Of a stretch of DNA of 64,000 nt, positions 45,334 to 54,592 are shown piece by piece. The stretch spans positions 62,001-126,000 of the forward strand of contig CAWETK010000021.1 of assembly GCA_963811905.1 (NCBI GenBank), given 5' to 3'. How positions within the stretch are numbered: position 1 is the first letter of the stretch; the number at the start of each line of letters is the position of its first letter. The notes under the pieces were generated by a model. It searched no databases. It was not told where the DNA came from and saw only the letters and a list, made by a program, of their open reading frames with translations. Position numbers and translations under genes: made by a program. The DNA comes from DATFVA01 sp963811905. Lineage in GTDB: Bacteria > Bacteroidota > Ignavibacteria > Ignavibacteriales > Ignavibacteriaceae.

Positions 45334-45798
45334 GTCAATTCCGCACTTCATTTCCTGAACAGGAAATCAATTAAGGCGCAAATTCTTTATTCTGACAGTC
45401 TGCTGGGAACCAAAAGTGACGTTGAAGGCGTAAGCAAAGATTCCTTATTGGGTGAACTATCAGAATTATCTGCAGGATTACGTCACAATCGTATTGGTTA
45501 TAAGTTCTTAACCGACAGCATTCAGACTATTGTTCAAATGGATAAAATTGATTCATTATATCCCAGGACAATTGACTTTGGTCTATCTGTTATAAAAAAT
45601 CCCGGAGAATATTCAGAGTATATAAGGATTACACAAAAACCGGGAGCTAAAAAGAAATCAGTTGTTGATTTCCGGACTAACCCGACTGACAGGCACTATG
45701 AGGAATTGAAAAAATTCGAAGCTCCTCAGTCATTGAAGGAGCTTGAAGTCGAAATAGACAGAGTCACAGGCACTGAAAAATTCATCGGAAAGCAGTAG
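45334..45798 (+). CDS. Hypothetical protein, probably 5'-truncated
   Basis: An open frame of 154 codons with protein-like composition but no ATG. The frame opens after a TAG at 45331 and already reads NRKSIKAQILYSDSLLG, and a TTG at 45448 would give 116 aa (LGELSELSAGLRHNR...). No ribosome site precedes that TTG. The protein is charged, without membrane segments (KNPGEYSEYIRITQKPG, VVDFRTNPTDRHYEELKKF). I do not recognise the family. Likely a fragment of a gene that lost its 5' end. Confidence 0.45.
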   Translation, partial: VNSALHFLNRKSIKAQILYSDSLLGTKSDVEGVSKDSLLGELSELSAGLRHNRIGYKFLTDSIQTIVQMDKIDSLYPRTIDFGLSVIKNPGEYSEYIRITQKPGAKKKSVVDFRTNPTDRHYEELKKFEAPQSLKELEVEIDRVTGTEKFIGKQ

Positions 45799-46110
45799 CT
45801 CTAATCCAGACCTAAAATATTTTTCTGCTCTCATTCCGACAAATTCTAATCGAACAACGAAGCGCCTAAGTTCGGTAAATGTTCAATGCTTTGTTGAGCT
45901 GCTTAAATATCCTGACCCCAAAAATCGTAGCGAAGCGAAGATCCCGATTTTAGCTGGACAAAAATCTAACTGAGGATACTATGCTGTCTTGCCCCATCTA
46001 TGTTTTTTTCATTTGGAGATTCTTTGGGCATATTTTTTCTCTTTGAAAGCAAGTTAATTTTATGAATATTGGATTACCAAATTTAAGAATCATTTTTGGG
46101 GACAGGATAA
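45799..46110. other. Intergenic region before M1 aminopeptidase
   Basis: 312 bp without coding character. It has an imperfect inverted repeat CAACGAAGC...GCTTTGTTG (about 45855-45895) and an AAAATCG...CGATTTT pair, but no clear terminator or promoter. Together with the truncated gene before it, it looks like a degraded accessory region. Confidence 0.45.
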
Positions 46111-48102
46111 ATGATCAACTCACTATTTAGAACTTCACTTCTGATTACTTTGCTTTATATCTCATTTTCATATCCGCAGGGAAATAAAAGTCCTTTAAAC
46201 GAAGAATTTTATACGTTAGAAAGACAGAATTGGGCGGACAAAATTAAGTACGAAATGAATTATGAGAAGGATACAACGTTCGATGTAAAATTTTATGATA
46301 TAAGCCTCGATATACCGCTGGATACGCATTACATTCACGGATATTTCACCTGCAATCTTATTTCCAACGTAAGCGGACTTACATCTGTAAACCTGCAGTT
46401 TAGTAATCACTTTGAAATTACAAATTTGAGCGGTGATGTAACCCAGGCTAATATTATAGATGATACACTTCATCTGATTTTAAATAGGCCATATAATACC
46501 GGAGAAGAGATATCTTTTAATATAGGTTATGCAGGAATTCCGGAGGTACTGCAGAATACCAAGGGAATGAGGTTTGAGACTCACGGTAATAATGAACCGA
46601 TTATAGCAACTCTCTCCACGCCTTTCCTTGCTCACCTTTGGTTTCCCTGCAAAGACGGGCCCGGTGATAAAGCCGATTCCGCTTATATAAATATAACCGT
46701 ACCTGACACCATAATTAATGGCAGCCGGCTTATTGGTGTTTCTAATGGGACTTTAACGGACGTTGAAATTTCCGGCGGTAAGCGAACATTCAGGTGGAAA
46801 GAACTTTACCCGATAGTACCCTACTATATTATGGCTGCTGTATCTAATTACAGCCATATCCGGCAGGAAATTAGTGATACTTCCGGGAATCAGTTTCCTG
46901 TAGACTATTATGTGTTTAAAGAAGACAGTATTGAAGCTTTTGAAGGAACACTGGATATGCCCGATGCAATCAATTTCTACATCAGTAAGTTCGGGTCATA
47001 TCCCTTCGCTAATGAAAAATACGGGATAACACAGCTCGGGTTCTATGGTGGGATAGAGAACCAGACGAATACCATCCAGAATAATCTTTCTTCCGGCTAT
47101 TTTATGACTTCTGTGCATGAACTTTCCCATATGTGGTTCGGCGATATGATTACTTGTGAAAACTGGCATCATGGGTGGCTTAATGAAGGGTTTGCAAGTT
47201 ATTGTGAAGCCTTGTATACAGAACACACAAGCGGTTTCAACGCTTACAAGAATTATATGAACTATTTCAGATATACCTCAGGCGGTACAGTTTATCTTAA
47301 TGAGATTTCAGATCCTTTCGGGATCTTTGTCGGCATTATCTATGAAAAAGGAGCCTGGGTTCTGCATATGCTGAGAGGAGTATTAGGAGACGAAACCTTT
47401 TTTAACGCTTTGTCTGCATATACTTCAGATCCCCGGTTCAGGTATAAGCATGCATCCACAGAAGATTTCAGGGAAGTTTGTGAAACCGTTTCAGGCAGGG
47501 ACCTCAGCTATTTCTTTGACGAGTGGATATATGATGAATATTATCCATGTTATACATATTATTTTGAGCAGGATGAGAATACAAACCTGCTGACATTATT
47601 GCTTAACCAGGTTCAGGGACAAAACGGCTGGAGAGAAGTTTTCAAGATGCCTGTTCAGGTAAAAATAAATTATGCTGACGGCACCGATACACTTGTAACA
47701 GTAATGAATGACCAGGTTACCGCTTCCTATGATTTTTCACTGAGTAAACCGGTCAATAACATTCAGATTGATCCTGATAACTGGATATTGAAAACAGCCG
47801 CTTTGATTACTGCCGTTGAAGAGAAACCTGGAAAACATTTATCGTTCAAATTAGAACCTAACTATCCTAATCCTTTTAATCCGGCAACGAAAATTGAGTA
47901 TCAAATTCCAGATAGAGAATTTGTAACACTAAAAATATATGACATTCTTGGTAATGAAGTAGCAACTCTGGTAAATGAGGAAAAGATTGGTGGAAATTAT
48001 ACAGTTAGATTTGATGGAAGCAGATTATCAAGCGGAGTATATTTATATACTTTGAAAGCAGGAAAATATATCAGCACAAGGAAATTAATTCTGATTAAGT
48101 AA
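46111..48102 (+). CDS. M1 family aminopeptidase with T9SS sorting domain
   Basis: A 663-aa secreted zinc aminopeptidase. A signal peptide is followed by an M1 N-terminal beta-domain, the exopeptidase motif GGIEN, and the zinc site His336-Glu337-Leu-Ser-His340 followed by Glu359 (HELSHMWFGD...WLNEGF), the HEXXH-X18-E pattern. The tail is a complete T9SS sorting domain (NYPNPFNPATKIEYQIP; SSGVYLYTL; RKLILIK). It lacks the long C-terminal helical domain of larger M1 enzymes. Expected to trim peptides outside the cell, supplying the amino-acid catabolism encoded nearby. Confidence 0.93.
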   Translation: MINSLFRTSLLITLLYISFSYPQGNKSPLNEEFYTLERQNWADKIKYEMNYEKDTTFDVKFYDISLDIPLDTHYIHGYFTCNLISNVSGLTSVNLQFSNHFEITNLSGDVTQANIIDDTLHLILNRPYNTGEEISFNIGYAGIPEVLQNTKGMRFETHGNNEPIIATLSTPFLAHLWFPCKDGPGDKADSAYINITVPDTIINGSRLIGVSNGTLTDVEISGGKRTFRWKELYPIVPYYIMAAVSNYSHIRQEISDTSGNQFPVDYYVFKEDSIEAFEGTLDMPDAINFYISKFGSYPFANEKYGITQLGFYGGIENQTNTIQNNLSSGYFMTSVHELSHMWFGDMITCENWHHGWLNEGFASYCEALYTEHTSGFNAYKNYMNYFRYTSGGTVYLNEISDPFGIFVGIIYEKGAWVLHMLRGVLGDETFFNALSAYTSDPRFRYKHASTEDFREVCETVSGRDLSYFFDEWIYDEYYPCYTYYFEQDENTNLLTLLLNQVQGQNGWREVFKMPVQVKINYADGTDTLVTVMNDQVTASYDFSLSKPVNNIQIDPDNWILKTAALITAVEEKPGKHLSFKLEPNYPNPFNPATKIEYQIPDREFVTLKIYDILGNEVATLVNEEKIGGNYTVRFDGSRLSSGVYLYTLKAGKYISTRKLILIK

Positions 48103-48445
48103 AGAACCCCATAACAGAACATAATCTTTTTAATTGAGTAGAGAGATCTGACCCGTTTCCCTGATTTCACTTTGCGACTTTCTGCAACCCCTATTGCTCA
48201 TTCGCTATAGAATGTTCAGTAAATATTTCCCAGTTTACTCTTTTTTGCCTCTTTATTTGAATTACTTTAAGTTAGCTATAGGAAAATAGTTTTATGTACC
48301 ACCAGGGGTGCTGAGCCAGGTTTTACCTCTAAGGTACTATCCAAGTTAAATGATTATCCTTTTTGTTAAGATTACGTAAATCATAATGAAGGATTTTCTA
48401 TTCAAGAATTGGTATTTTGAAGTAAGAAAAAAGAATTAAAAGTAA
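48103..48445. other. Intergenic region before restriction-modification pair
   Basis: 343 bp, AT-rich, with no gene or recognisable repeat. The bases just before the methyltransferase ATG are A-rich with no good Shine-Dalgarno. Confidence 0.5.
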
Positions 48446-49735
48446 ATGAATACTAAACATTTAATAATAAACGGGGATTCACGCAGAATGCAGGAACTTG
48501 AGGATGAATCTGTCCATCTTATCATTACATCCCCACCCTATTGGCAATTAAAGGATTACGGAACAGAGAAGCAACTGGGCTTTAATGAAAGCTATGAAAG
48601 TTATATTAATAATCTGAATTTGGTCTGGAATGAATCGTTTCGAGTATTGCATAAAGGCTGCCGTCTTTGTGTGAATATAGGAGATCAGTTTGCAAGAGCA
48701 GTGTATTATGGACGTTACAAAGTTATTCCTATAAGGACGGAGATAATAAAGTTTTGCGAGAATAAAGGTTTTGATTATATGGGAGCCATAATCTGGCAGA
48801 AAGTCACAACTTCAAATACAACTGGCGGTGCAACGATAATGGGCTCTTTTCCATATCCGCGCAATGGGATTCTGAAAATTGATTATGAATTTATCCTCTT
48901 ATTTAAAAAGCCAGGTATTGCACCAAATCCCACTCAGGAATTTAAAAAGTTATCTGCAATGACGAAAGATGAGTGGAACTCTTTTTTCCAGGGACACTGG
49001 AACTTCAGTGGTGTAAGACAGGACAATCATCTGGCAATGTTTCCTGAAGAACTGCCCAGAAGATTGATAAAAATGTTTTCGTTCGTCGGGGATACAGTAT
49101 TGGACCCTTTCCTTGGCAGCGGGACTACTTCTCTTGCTTCAAAAAAACTAGACCGGAATTCAGTAGGTTATGAAATAAATTCTGATTTTATTCCGGTTAT
49201 CAAAGAAAAGCTATCTATCGACAAAAAGGATTTTTTTGATAAAAATATTTATAATTTTATTTTCCAGGAACCACTCGACCTTGAAGGAGCAATCGAAAAA
49301 CTGCCGTATCAGTTTAAAGACCCCCACAATTTTGATAAAAAAATAGATCCCAAAAAACTCCAGTTTGGTTCCAAACTAGATAAAAACGGAGGCAAAAGGG
49401 AAGAGTATTTTTCGGTTATAGAGGTCCTCAGCCCAGAGGTGATAAAGTTAAACAATGATTTGACAATAAGACTCATTGGAGTGAAAGAAAAAAAAGAAAT
49501 TAACGGGAAAGCCAGGGATTACCTGATTTCCAAAACAAAAGGCCAAAAGGTGTTTCTAAAATACGATGAGCAAAAATATGATGAACAAAATAGGTTACTT
49601 TGTTATTTGTATTTGCAGAATAAAACCTTTATAAATGCCCATCTTATAAAAGAAAATCTGGTTCATGTTGATACTTCGATTAATTTCAAGTATAGGGATA
49701 AATTTCTCAGTTTAAACGGAAATCAAAATGGCTAA
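48446..49735 (+). CDS. DNA (cytosine-N4) methyltransferase with C-terminal SNase-like domain
   Basis: Type II modification enzyme (429 aa). The catalytic motif TSPPYW (28-33) comes before the SAM motif LDPFLGSGTTSLA (Asp220), the beta-class order; SPPY indicates an N4-cytosine or N6-adenine amino methylase, with N4-C favoured by the partner. Residues about 318-421 align by eye with staphylococcal nuclease (LTIRLIGVK; NRLLCYLYLQNKTFINAHLIKENLVHV). The two catalytic Arg (342, 383) are kept, but the Asp/Glu metal ligands are mostly changed, so this domain probably binds nucleic acid rather than cutting it. It overlaps the endonuclease gene by 8 bp. More AT-rich than its neighbours, suggesting transfer. 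Confidence 0.88.
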   Translation: MNTKHLIINGDSRRMQELEDESVHLIITSPPYWQLKDYGTEKQLGFNESYESYINNLNLVWNESFRVLHKGCRLCVNIGDQFARAVYYGRYKVIPIRTEIIKFCENKGFDYMGAIIWQKVTTSNTTGGATIMGSFPYPRNGILKIDYEFILLFKKPGIAPNPTQEFKKLSAMTKDEWNSFFQGHWNFSGVRQDNHLAMFPEELPRRLIKMFSFVGDTVLDPFLGSGTTSLASKKLDRNSVGYEINSDFIPVIKEKLSIDKKDFFDKNIYNFIFQEPLDLEGAIEKLPYQFKDPHNFDKKIDPKKLQFGSKLDKNGGKREEYFSVIEVLSPEVIKLNNDLTIRLIGVKEKKEINGKARDYLISKTKGQKVFLKYDEQKYDEQNRLLCYLYLQNKTFINAHLIKENLVHVDTSINFKYRDKFLSLNGNQNG

Positions 49736-50363
49736 AGAGTGGATTCTGAATAGCGTTATGAACCGCTTTCAATTGAATTTCAAAAGAAATGTTGGTCCGA
49801 CTTCAGAATCTATTAGAAAATGTTCACCTAAAACTGTTGAAGAATGGGAAGCATATTATTTCGAAAAAGTTAAACCCAAAGAACATATAATTGAGATAGG
49901 AAAAAAATTATATATAAAAATAACAGAAGTTGTGCAGGCAGAACTTGATAATATCACTGAACAGGATTGTATTGATTATATGATTAATCTCGTTATCAAC
50001 CGGACTTTTGATGGATATATTACTGAAATAGAAACAATTTACGGACAGTTGCAGAAAATACTGGATGTAAAAATTGAACCTGCCCCGGATGAATGGGACA
50101 GATTATTTAATGTTGATTTCTACATTAAAATCAACGAAAAATATATTGGGCTTCAGATAAAACCAGTGAGCGAAGGGATACAACTTCCTGAAATTTTTAA
50201 GGAAAAAGGCCTGCAGGCAAAAACTCACCTTAAGTTTACTGAAGTATTTGGAGGCAAAGTTTTTTATATCTTTTCTGCAAAAGTAAATGGTAAAAAAGAA
50301 ATTGTAAATAAAGAAATAATTGAAGAAATAAGGTTAGAAGTCGACAGACTTAAAAAAAATTAG
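49728..50363 (+). CDS. MjaI-like type II restriction endonuclease
   Basis: A 211-aa protein overlapping the methyltransferase gene by 8 bp. The N-terminus (MAKEWILNSVMNRFQLNFK) and the core VDFYI...YIGLQIKP match my recollection of the MjaI endonuclease family, whose archetype cuts CTAG. A PD-(D/E)XK-like active site is visible as Asp130 and Gln143-Ile-Lys145. Position beside an amino-methyltransferase makes a restriction role very likely; the CTAG specificity is inferred from the family and not proven. The AT-rich composition supports horizontal acquisition together with the methylase. Confidence 0.8.
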   Translation: MAKEWILNSVMNRFQLNFKRNVGPTSESIRKCSPKTVEEWEAYYFEKVKPKEHIIEIGKKLYIKITEVVQAELDNITEQDCIDYMINLVINRTFDGYITEIETIYGQLQKILDVKIEPAPDEWDRLFNVDFYIKINEKYIGLQIKPVSEGIQLPEIFKEKGLQAKTHLKFTEVFGGKVFYIFSAKVNGKKEIVNKEIIEEIRLEVDRLKKN

Positions 50364-50412
50364 TCTTGATTTAGGAAATTCAGTCAAAAGTGAAAAATTT
50401 TGATTATTTCTT

Positions 50413-50496
50413 TCAACATCGGATGGCCAGCTTCTCTACTAATATATTTCCCGCCTGGAAACTTTACATGAATATCATAACTCCACAGTTTTGGGG
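50413..50496 (-). pseudogene. Degraded T9SS sorting-domain fragment
   Basis: On the minus strand one frame reads LPQNCGVMIFM-stop-SFQAGNILVEKLAIRC, recognisable as the end of a sorting domain (LPSGVYxYxLQAGNxxxxKKMIL) with an in-frame TAA. The rest of the 327-bp gap (50364-50690) shows no gene. Confidence 0.45.
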
Positions 50497-50690
50497 TAAT
50501 AAAACAGTTGAAACCGGTAGAGGGTGTAGGTAAAGTGTTAAAATCCCCGGTTAAAAACCGGGGGAAAGTTTGCCAAAAATATTTTAGAGCCGTTCATCCC
50601 TTTATTCTTCCCGATTAGTAATCAATAATTTTATATTTGTATGCTCAAATCGTGAGCTGTAAATCTTTCGCTCAATAATACCAGGAGTTA

Positions 50691-53600
50691 ATGATGTTAA
50701 AATCACTAACAGTTTTCGCTGTTCTTATTTTAAGCACTTCATTCACATTTTCTCAGAATAAACCTTTGCTGCTTTTTCCGTCTATCAATAAAGATGGTTC
50801 AAAGATTGCATTTTCATACCAGGGGGATATATGGACGGTGTCTTCTTCGGGAGGCAGGGCTGAGAGGATCACCGAGCACGAAGGTATTGAGACTTCGAGT
50901 GCCTGGAGTCCTGATGGAAATAAAATTGCATTTAATAGCGAGAGATTCGGGAATGCGGATATTTATGTGGTTGATGCAGCAGGAGGTATCCCTTTAAGGC
51001 TTACTTATAATTCCACTGGCGATGAAGTGAGCAGCTGGTCGAAAAGCGGGAAGATCTATTTTACAACAAGAAGAAATTACAACTCGGTCGAGTGGTCGCC
51101 GGAAATTTATGCTGCACTTCCGGAAGGCGGTACTCCTGAACGTGTGATGGATGCTTTCGGCTATGATCCTGCAGAGTCTACCGACGGAAGGTTTGTTGCA
51201 TTTACAAAAGGCGACTGCCGCATCCCCCGCGAAGAATACCGCGGCTCTGCAAACCGTCATATCTGGCTGTACGATACAAAAGATAAATCATATACTCAGC
51301 TGACATTTTTCGAGGGAAATGATTATTCACCGCAGTGGGGAGGGAATCGTAATCTTTTTTATATCAGTTCCTCCGGCGGAAAATATAATGTACATAAAAT
51401 ATCTCTTGATCAGGAAGGTAAGAAACTTAATGAAAGTGCCGTTACAGCCTTTACAGATAATGGTGTACGTAATTTCAGTGTAAGCGGCGACGAAAGTAAG
51501 CTTGTCCTGGAAAAGGATATGAATCTCTATACAATAAATTCCGACGGGACAAACCTCGATACGCTTTCGATAGATGTTGCATCTGATTATAAGCTTGACC
51601 CTTATGAGTGGAAGACTTTTACATCTAAAGCTTCGGAGTTTTCACTTTCGCCCAACGGACAGTATATCGCCCTTGCGGTACGCGGGGATATTTTTGTTAC
51701 TGAGAATGATAAGGATAAGAGTCTTACTGTGAACCTGACAAAGAGTCCTTCCCGCGAGGAGAATCCTCAATGGGTTAATGATTCGACTATCGTGTTTGTT
51801 TCAGATGAAGCGGGACAGTTCGACATCTATGCAGTATCTTCTTCGGATAAACAGCAGACAAATATTTTCAGGAGTCTGAAGCATAAGGTTGAACGGATCA
51901 CCAGTACGGATCAGGATGAATCTGAATTAACTGTTTCGCCCGACGGAAAGATGATTGCATTCCTGCGCGGAAACGGTCAGCTTATATCTGCACAGATCGA
52001 TAAAGGCGGAAAGCTCTCTAATGAAAAAATATTATCTGATGACTGGGCAGGAGCGGAAGACATCAGCTGGAGTCCCGATTCAAAGTGGCTTGCATATTCA
52101 AAAGCCGATCTTTATTTCAATAATGAAATTTATATCCAGGCAGCCGACAGCTCGCACGAACCCGTAAATGTAAGCATGCACCCTGCAATGGATACTCAGC
52201 CGTTCTGGAGTCCCGATGGTTCAAAGCTTGGTTTCATTTCAGAACGAAATAACCGCAGCGCCGATGTCTGGTTTGTATGGCTGAAGAAAGCCGACTGGGA
52301 AAAAACTCAGCAGGACTGGGAGGAGACCGAAAAGCCCAAAGATGAGAAGAAGGACAAAAAAGATTCAGCAGAGGTAAAAGAAGTTCAGATAGATTTCCCG
52401 GACATCTACAAACGTCTCGTGCAGGTTACCTCAATGCCCGGCGATGAAAGAAATGTTGTTATTTCATCAGACGGTGAAACATTTTATTTCACGGCGCCTT
52501 ATTCATCCGGCAAAGGAAAGAAACTTGATTATTCACTCTACAGCATCAAATGGGATGGAAAGGATTTCGAATCGATTATAAAAGGAGGCGATGCATATTC
52601 CTCGTTAGAACCCGATAAAAAAGTTAAGAATCTTTATCTATTCAAAGGAGACGGCAAGCTTGTCAAAGTTGATCTCGATAAGAAGAAAGAGGAAGGTCTT
52701 TCTTATTCTGCAAAAATGCAGATCAACTTTACAAAAGAAAAAGACCAGGTGTTTGAAGAATCGTGGAGAATGATAAGAGATGGCTTCTATGATCCCGGGT
52801 TTAACGGACACGACTGGAATGCAATAAAGGCAGAATATAAACCATGGGTTATGGCTGCTTCAACAAGTAGGGATTTCAGGTATATGTTTAATTTTATGCT
52901 GGGACAAATTAACGCCAGTCATATGGGAATGTACGGAAGCGACAGGGAGGAAACGCAGAAAGAAGTAACCGGTCTGCTCGGGATAGAAATACAAAATGCA
53001 GACGGGGGAATCCTTGTTGACCGCGTTATTCCTGAGGGCCCTGCCGATAAATCCGAAAGTAAACTTTCTGCCGGCGACATCATTACAAAAGTAAATGGTG
53101 ACTCAGTAGGTGGAAATGTTAATTTCTATTCGAAGTTCGTAAACACAGCTGACGAAAGGATGCTGCTCGAAGTAAAATCCATTGATGGGAAAACGAGAGA
53201 AGTTATAATTCGTCCTGTAGCTAATATTAATGATCTCCTTTATAATGAATGGGTGCAGGACAGGAAAAAACTGACTGAAGAATATTCAGGCGGCAGAATA
53301 GGGTACATCCATATTAAGGCGATGGGATGGGACAGCTTTGAGGAGTTTGAAAGGGAGCTCCAGGCAACAGGCTACGGCAAAGACGGAATTGTTGTAGATG
53401 TGCGCTACAACGGAGGCGGATGGACGACAGATTACCTTATGATGGTGCTGAATTACAAACAGCACGCATACACAATCCCCAGGGGAGCAGCAGAGAACCT
53501 TTTAAAAGATCATCAGAAGTTTACAGGCTATTATCCTTTAGGAGAAAGACTTCCATATACAGCATGGATAAAGCCAAGTATAGCAATGTGTAATGAAAAC

Positions 53601-53894
53601 AGTTATTCAAATGCCGAGATATTCTCCCATGCATATCAGACGCTGGGAGTAGGGAAGCTTGTCGGCAAACCAACATTCGGTGCAGTAATATCAACAGGCG
53701 GCAGAAGCATGGTTGACGGAACGTTCGTCCGTCTCCCCGGCAGGGGATGGTACATAAAGAAAACAGACAACGATATGGAAGACGAACCCGCAACCCCTGA
53801 TTTTGTAGTTGAGAATGCCCCCGATTACCGCGCCAAAGGCACCGACTCTCAGCTGAAGAAAGCAGTCGACGAGCTGATGAAACAGCTGAAGTAA
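50691..53894 (+). CDS. Tricorn-type S41 protease
   Basis: A 1067-aa exported protease related to archaeal tricorn. After a signal peptide (about 1-21) come WD40-like/PD40 propeller blades (GSKIAFSYQGDIWTVSSSGG, SPDGNKIAFNSERFGNADIY and others, about 25-560). A charged linker rich in Lys/Asp, a C1-like region, a PDZ domain (GIEIQNADGGILVDRVIP; AGDIITKVNGDSV, about 760-830) and an S41 peptidase domain follow, with nucleophile Ser in NENSYSNAEIFSHA. It degrades peptides, probably in the periplasm. AGGAG lies 3 bp before the first ATG and 6 bp before the second (50694), so the latter may be the real start. Confidence 0.93.
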   Translation: MMLKSLTVFAVLILSTSFTFSQNKPLLLFPSINKDGSKIAFSYQGDIWTVSSSGGRAERITEHEGIETSSAWSPDGNKIAFNSERFGNADIYVVDAAGGIPLRLTYNSTGDEVSSWSKSGKIYFTTRRNYNSVEWSPEIYAALPEGGTPERVMDAFGYDPAESTDGRFVAFTKGDCRIPREEYRGSANRHIWLYDTKDKSYTQLTFFEGNDYSPQWGGNRNLFYISSSGGKYNVHKISLDQEGKKLNESAVTAFTDNGVRNFSVSGDESKLVLEKDMNLYTINSDGTNLDTLSIDVASDYKLDPYEWKTFTSKASEFSLSPNGQYIALAVRGDIFVTENDKDKSLTVNLTKSPSREENPQWVNDSTIVFVSDEAGQFDIYAVSSSDKQQTNIFRSLKHKVERITSTDQDESELTVSPDGKMIAFLRGNGQLISAQIDKGGKLSNEKILSDDWAGAEDISWSPDSKWLAYSKADLYFNNEIYIQAADSSHEPVNVSMHPAMDTQPFWSPDGSKLGFISERNNRSADVWFVWLKKADWEKTQQDWEETEKPKDEKKDKKDSAEVKEVQIDFPDIYKRLVQVTSMPGDERNVVISSDGETFYFTAPYSSGKGKKLDYSLYSIKWDGKDFESIIKGGDAYSSLEPDKKVKNLYLFKGDGKLVKVDLDKKKEEGLSYSAKMQINFTKEKDQVFEESWRMIRDGFYDPGFNGHDWNAIKAEYKPWVMAASTSRDFRYMFNFMLGQINASHMGMYGSDREETQKEVTGLLGIEIQNADGGILVDRVIPEGPADKSESKLSAGDIITKVNGDSVGGNVNFYSKFVNTADERMLLEVKSIDGKTREVIIRPVANINDLLYNEWVQDRKKLTEEYSGGRIGYIHIKAMGWDSFEEFERELQATGYGKDGIVVDVRYNGGGWTTDYLMMVLNYKQHAYTIPRGAAENLLKDHQKFTGYYPLGERLPYTAWIKPSIAMCNENSYSNAEIFSHAYQTLGVGKLVGKPTFGAVISTGGRSMVDGTFVRLPGRGWYIKKTDNDMEDEPATPDFVVENAPDYRAKGTDSQLKKAVDELMKQLK

Positions 53895-53965
53895 ATTGAT
53901 TTCACACTGGTTATATCATTTCGACTCCGACTCGTTCAGCATACATAATAGAGTCGGGGGAGAAA

Positions 53966-54048
53966 TGTAAAGCGAAACACTGTATCGTTCACCTGTAAAG
54001 CGAAACGCTGTTTCACTCACTGTAAAACGAAACGCTGTTTCGCTTACC
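53966..54048. repeat. Three tandem 27-28 bp repeats, each a hairpin
   Basis: Three direct copies start at 53966, 53994 and 54021, each beginning TGTAAAGCGAAAC or TGTAAAACGAAAC and ending near YTYACY. Each contains an inverted repeat AGCGAAAC-N3-GTTTCGCT (perfect or with a few changes), so the array could form three small hairpins. It lies between the tricorn gene and the convergent HigBA pair, with no spacers between copies. Confidence 0.75.
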
Positions 54049-54145
54049 TGAGCCATAAAAACTTACATTTTTCTACGTTCAATATGCTTTTTGGTCATAG
54101 GCAGCCTGTGTCAGCCGGTCAGGTTAGACTCTACTTTGAAGGATA

Positions 54146-54592
54146 TCATGTATTTTCAATAAAGACTGAAGGAGAAACAGAAAATATTTTGCTAAGTGCA
54201 ACTACCTGCCTTAAATTAAGCTTCCGTTTGCGGTTTAATATCTCTGATACAACACCCTGACTACCAATCTCATCAAGATCACTTTGTGTCATCCCATGTT
54301 CTTCTAATAAAAACTTGAGATTCCCGATAGGGTCTCCCTCCGGTTCCGCTATATTTCGATCTTCATAATCTTTGATTAAAGTGCCGAGTGTATCAATTAA
54401 TGATTCTTTTACCGGATCAGTTTTTTTATTAACATCATCAATCAACTGGTCAACAATTTTTACGACTCTATTGTAGTGACGCTCTGAATGGATTGTAGCC
54501 ACAACGTTCGAAACAGCGGGCCAGGCTTTGACTGTTCTTTTTATTACTTCTTTTTCTTTAATCATTTTATTATTTCCAACTTCCTTTATCAT
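54146..54592 (-). CDS. higA: HigA-like antitoxin, XRE-type HTH
   Basis: Antitoxin and autorepressor (148 aa) with an N-terminal helical region and a C-terminal XRE HTH (LKFLLEEHGMTQSDLDEIGSQGVVSEILNRKRK split over about 93-125). Two starts are possible: 54592, overlapping the toxin by 23 bp, or the ATG at 54565, 5 bp after the toxin stop, giving 139 aa. It follows the toxin gene, the toxin-first order typical of hig loci. Confidence 0.85.
   Translation of the reverse strand: MIKEVGNNKMIKEKEVIKRTVKAWPAVSNVVATIHSERHYNRVVKIVDQLIDDVNKKTDPVKESLIDTLGTLIKDYEDRNIAEPEGDPIGNLKFLLEEHGMTQSDLDEIGSQGVVSEILNRKRKLNLRQVVALSKIFSVSPSVFIENT

Noticed and set aside
45838..45905. Integron attC-like site after the truncated gene
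   Set aside because: A GTTGAGC matches one core box and there is an imperfect inverted repeat, but no matching RYYYAAC core is found and no integrase is present.
53966..54048. CRISPR-like repeat array
   Set aside because: The 27-28 bp units are directly contiguous with no spacers, only three copies, and there is no cas gene in the window.
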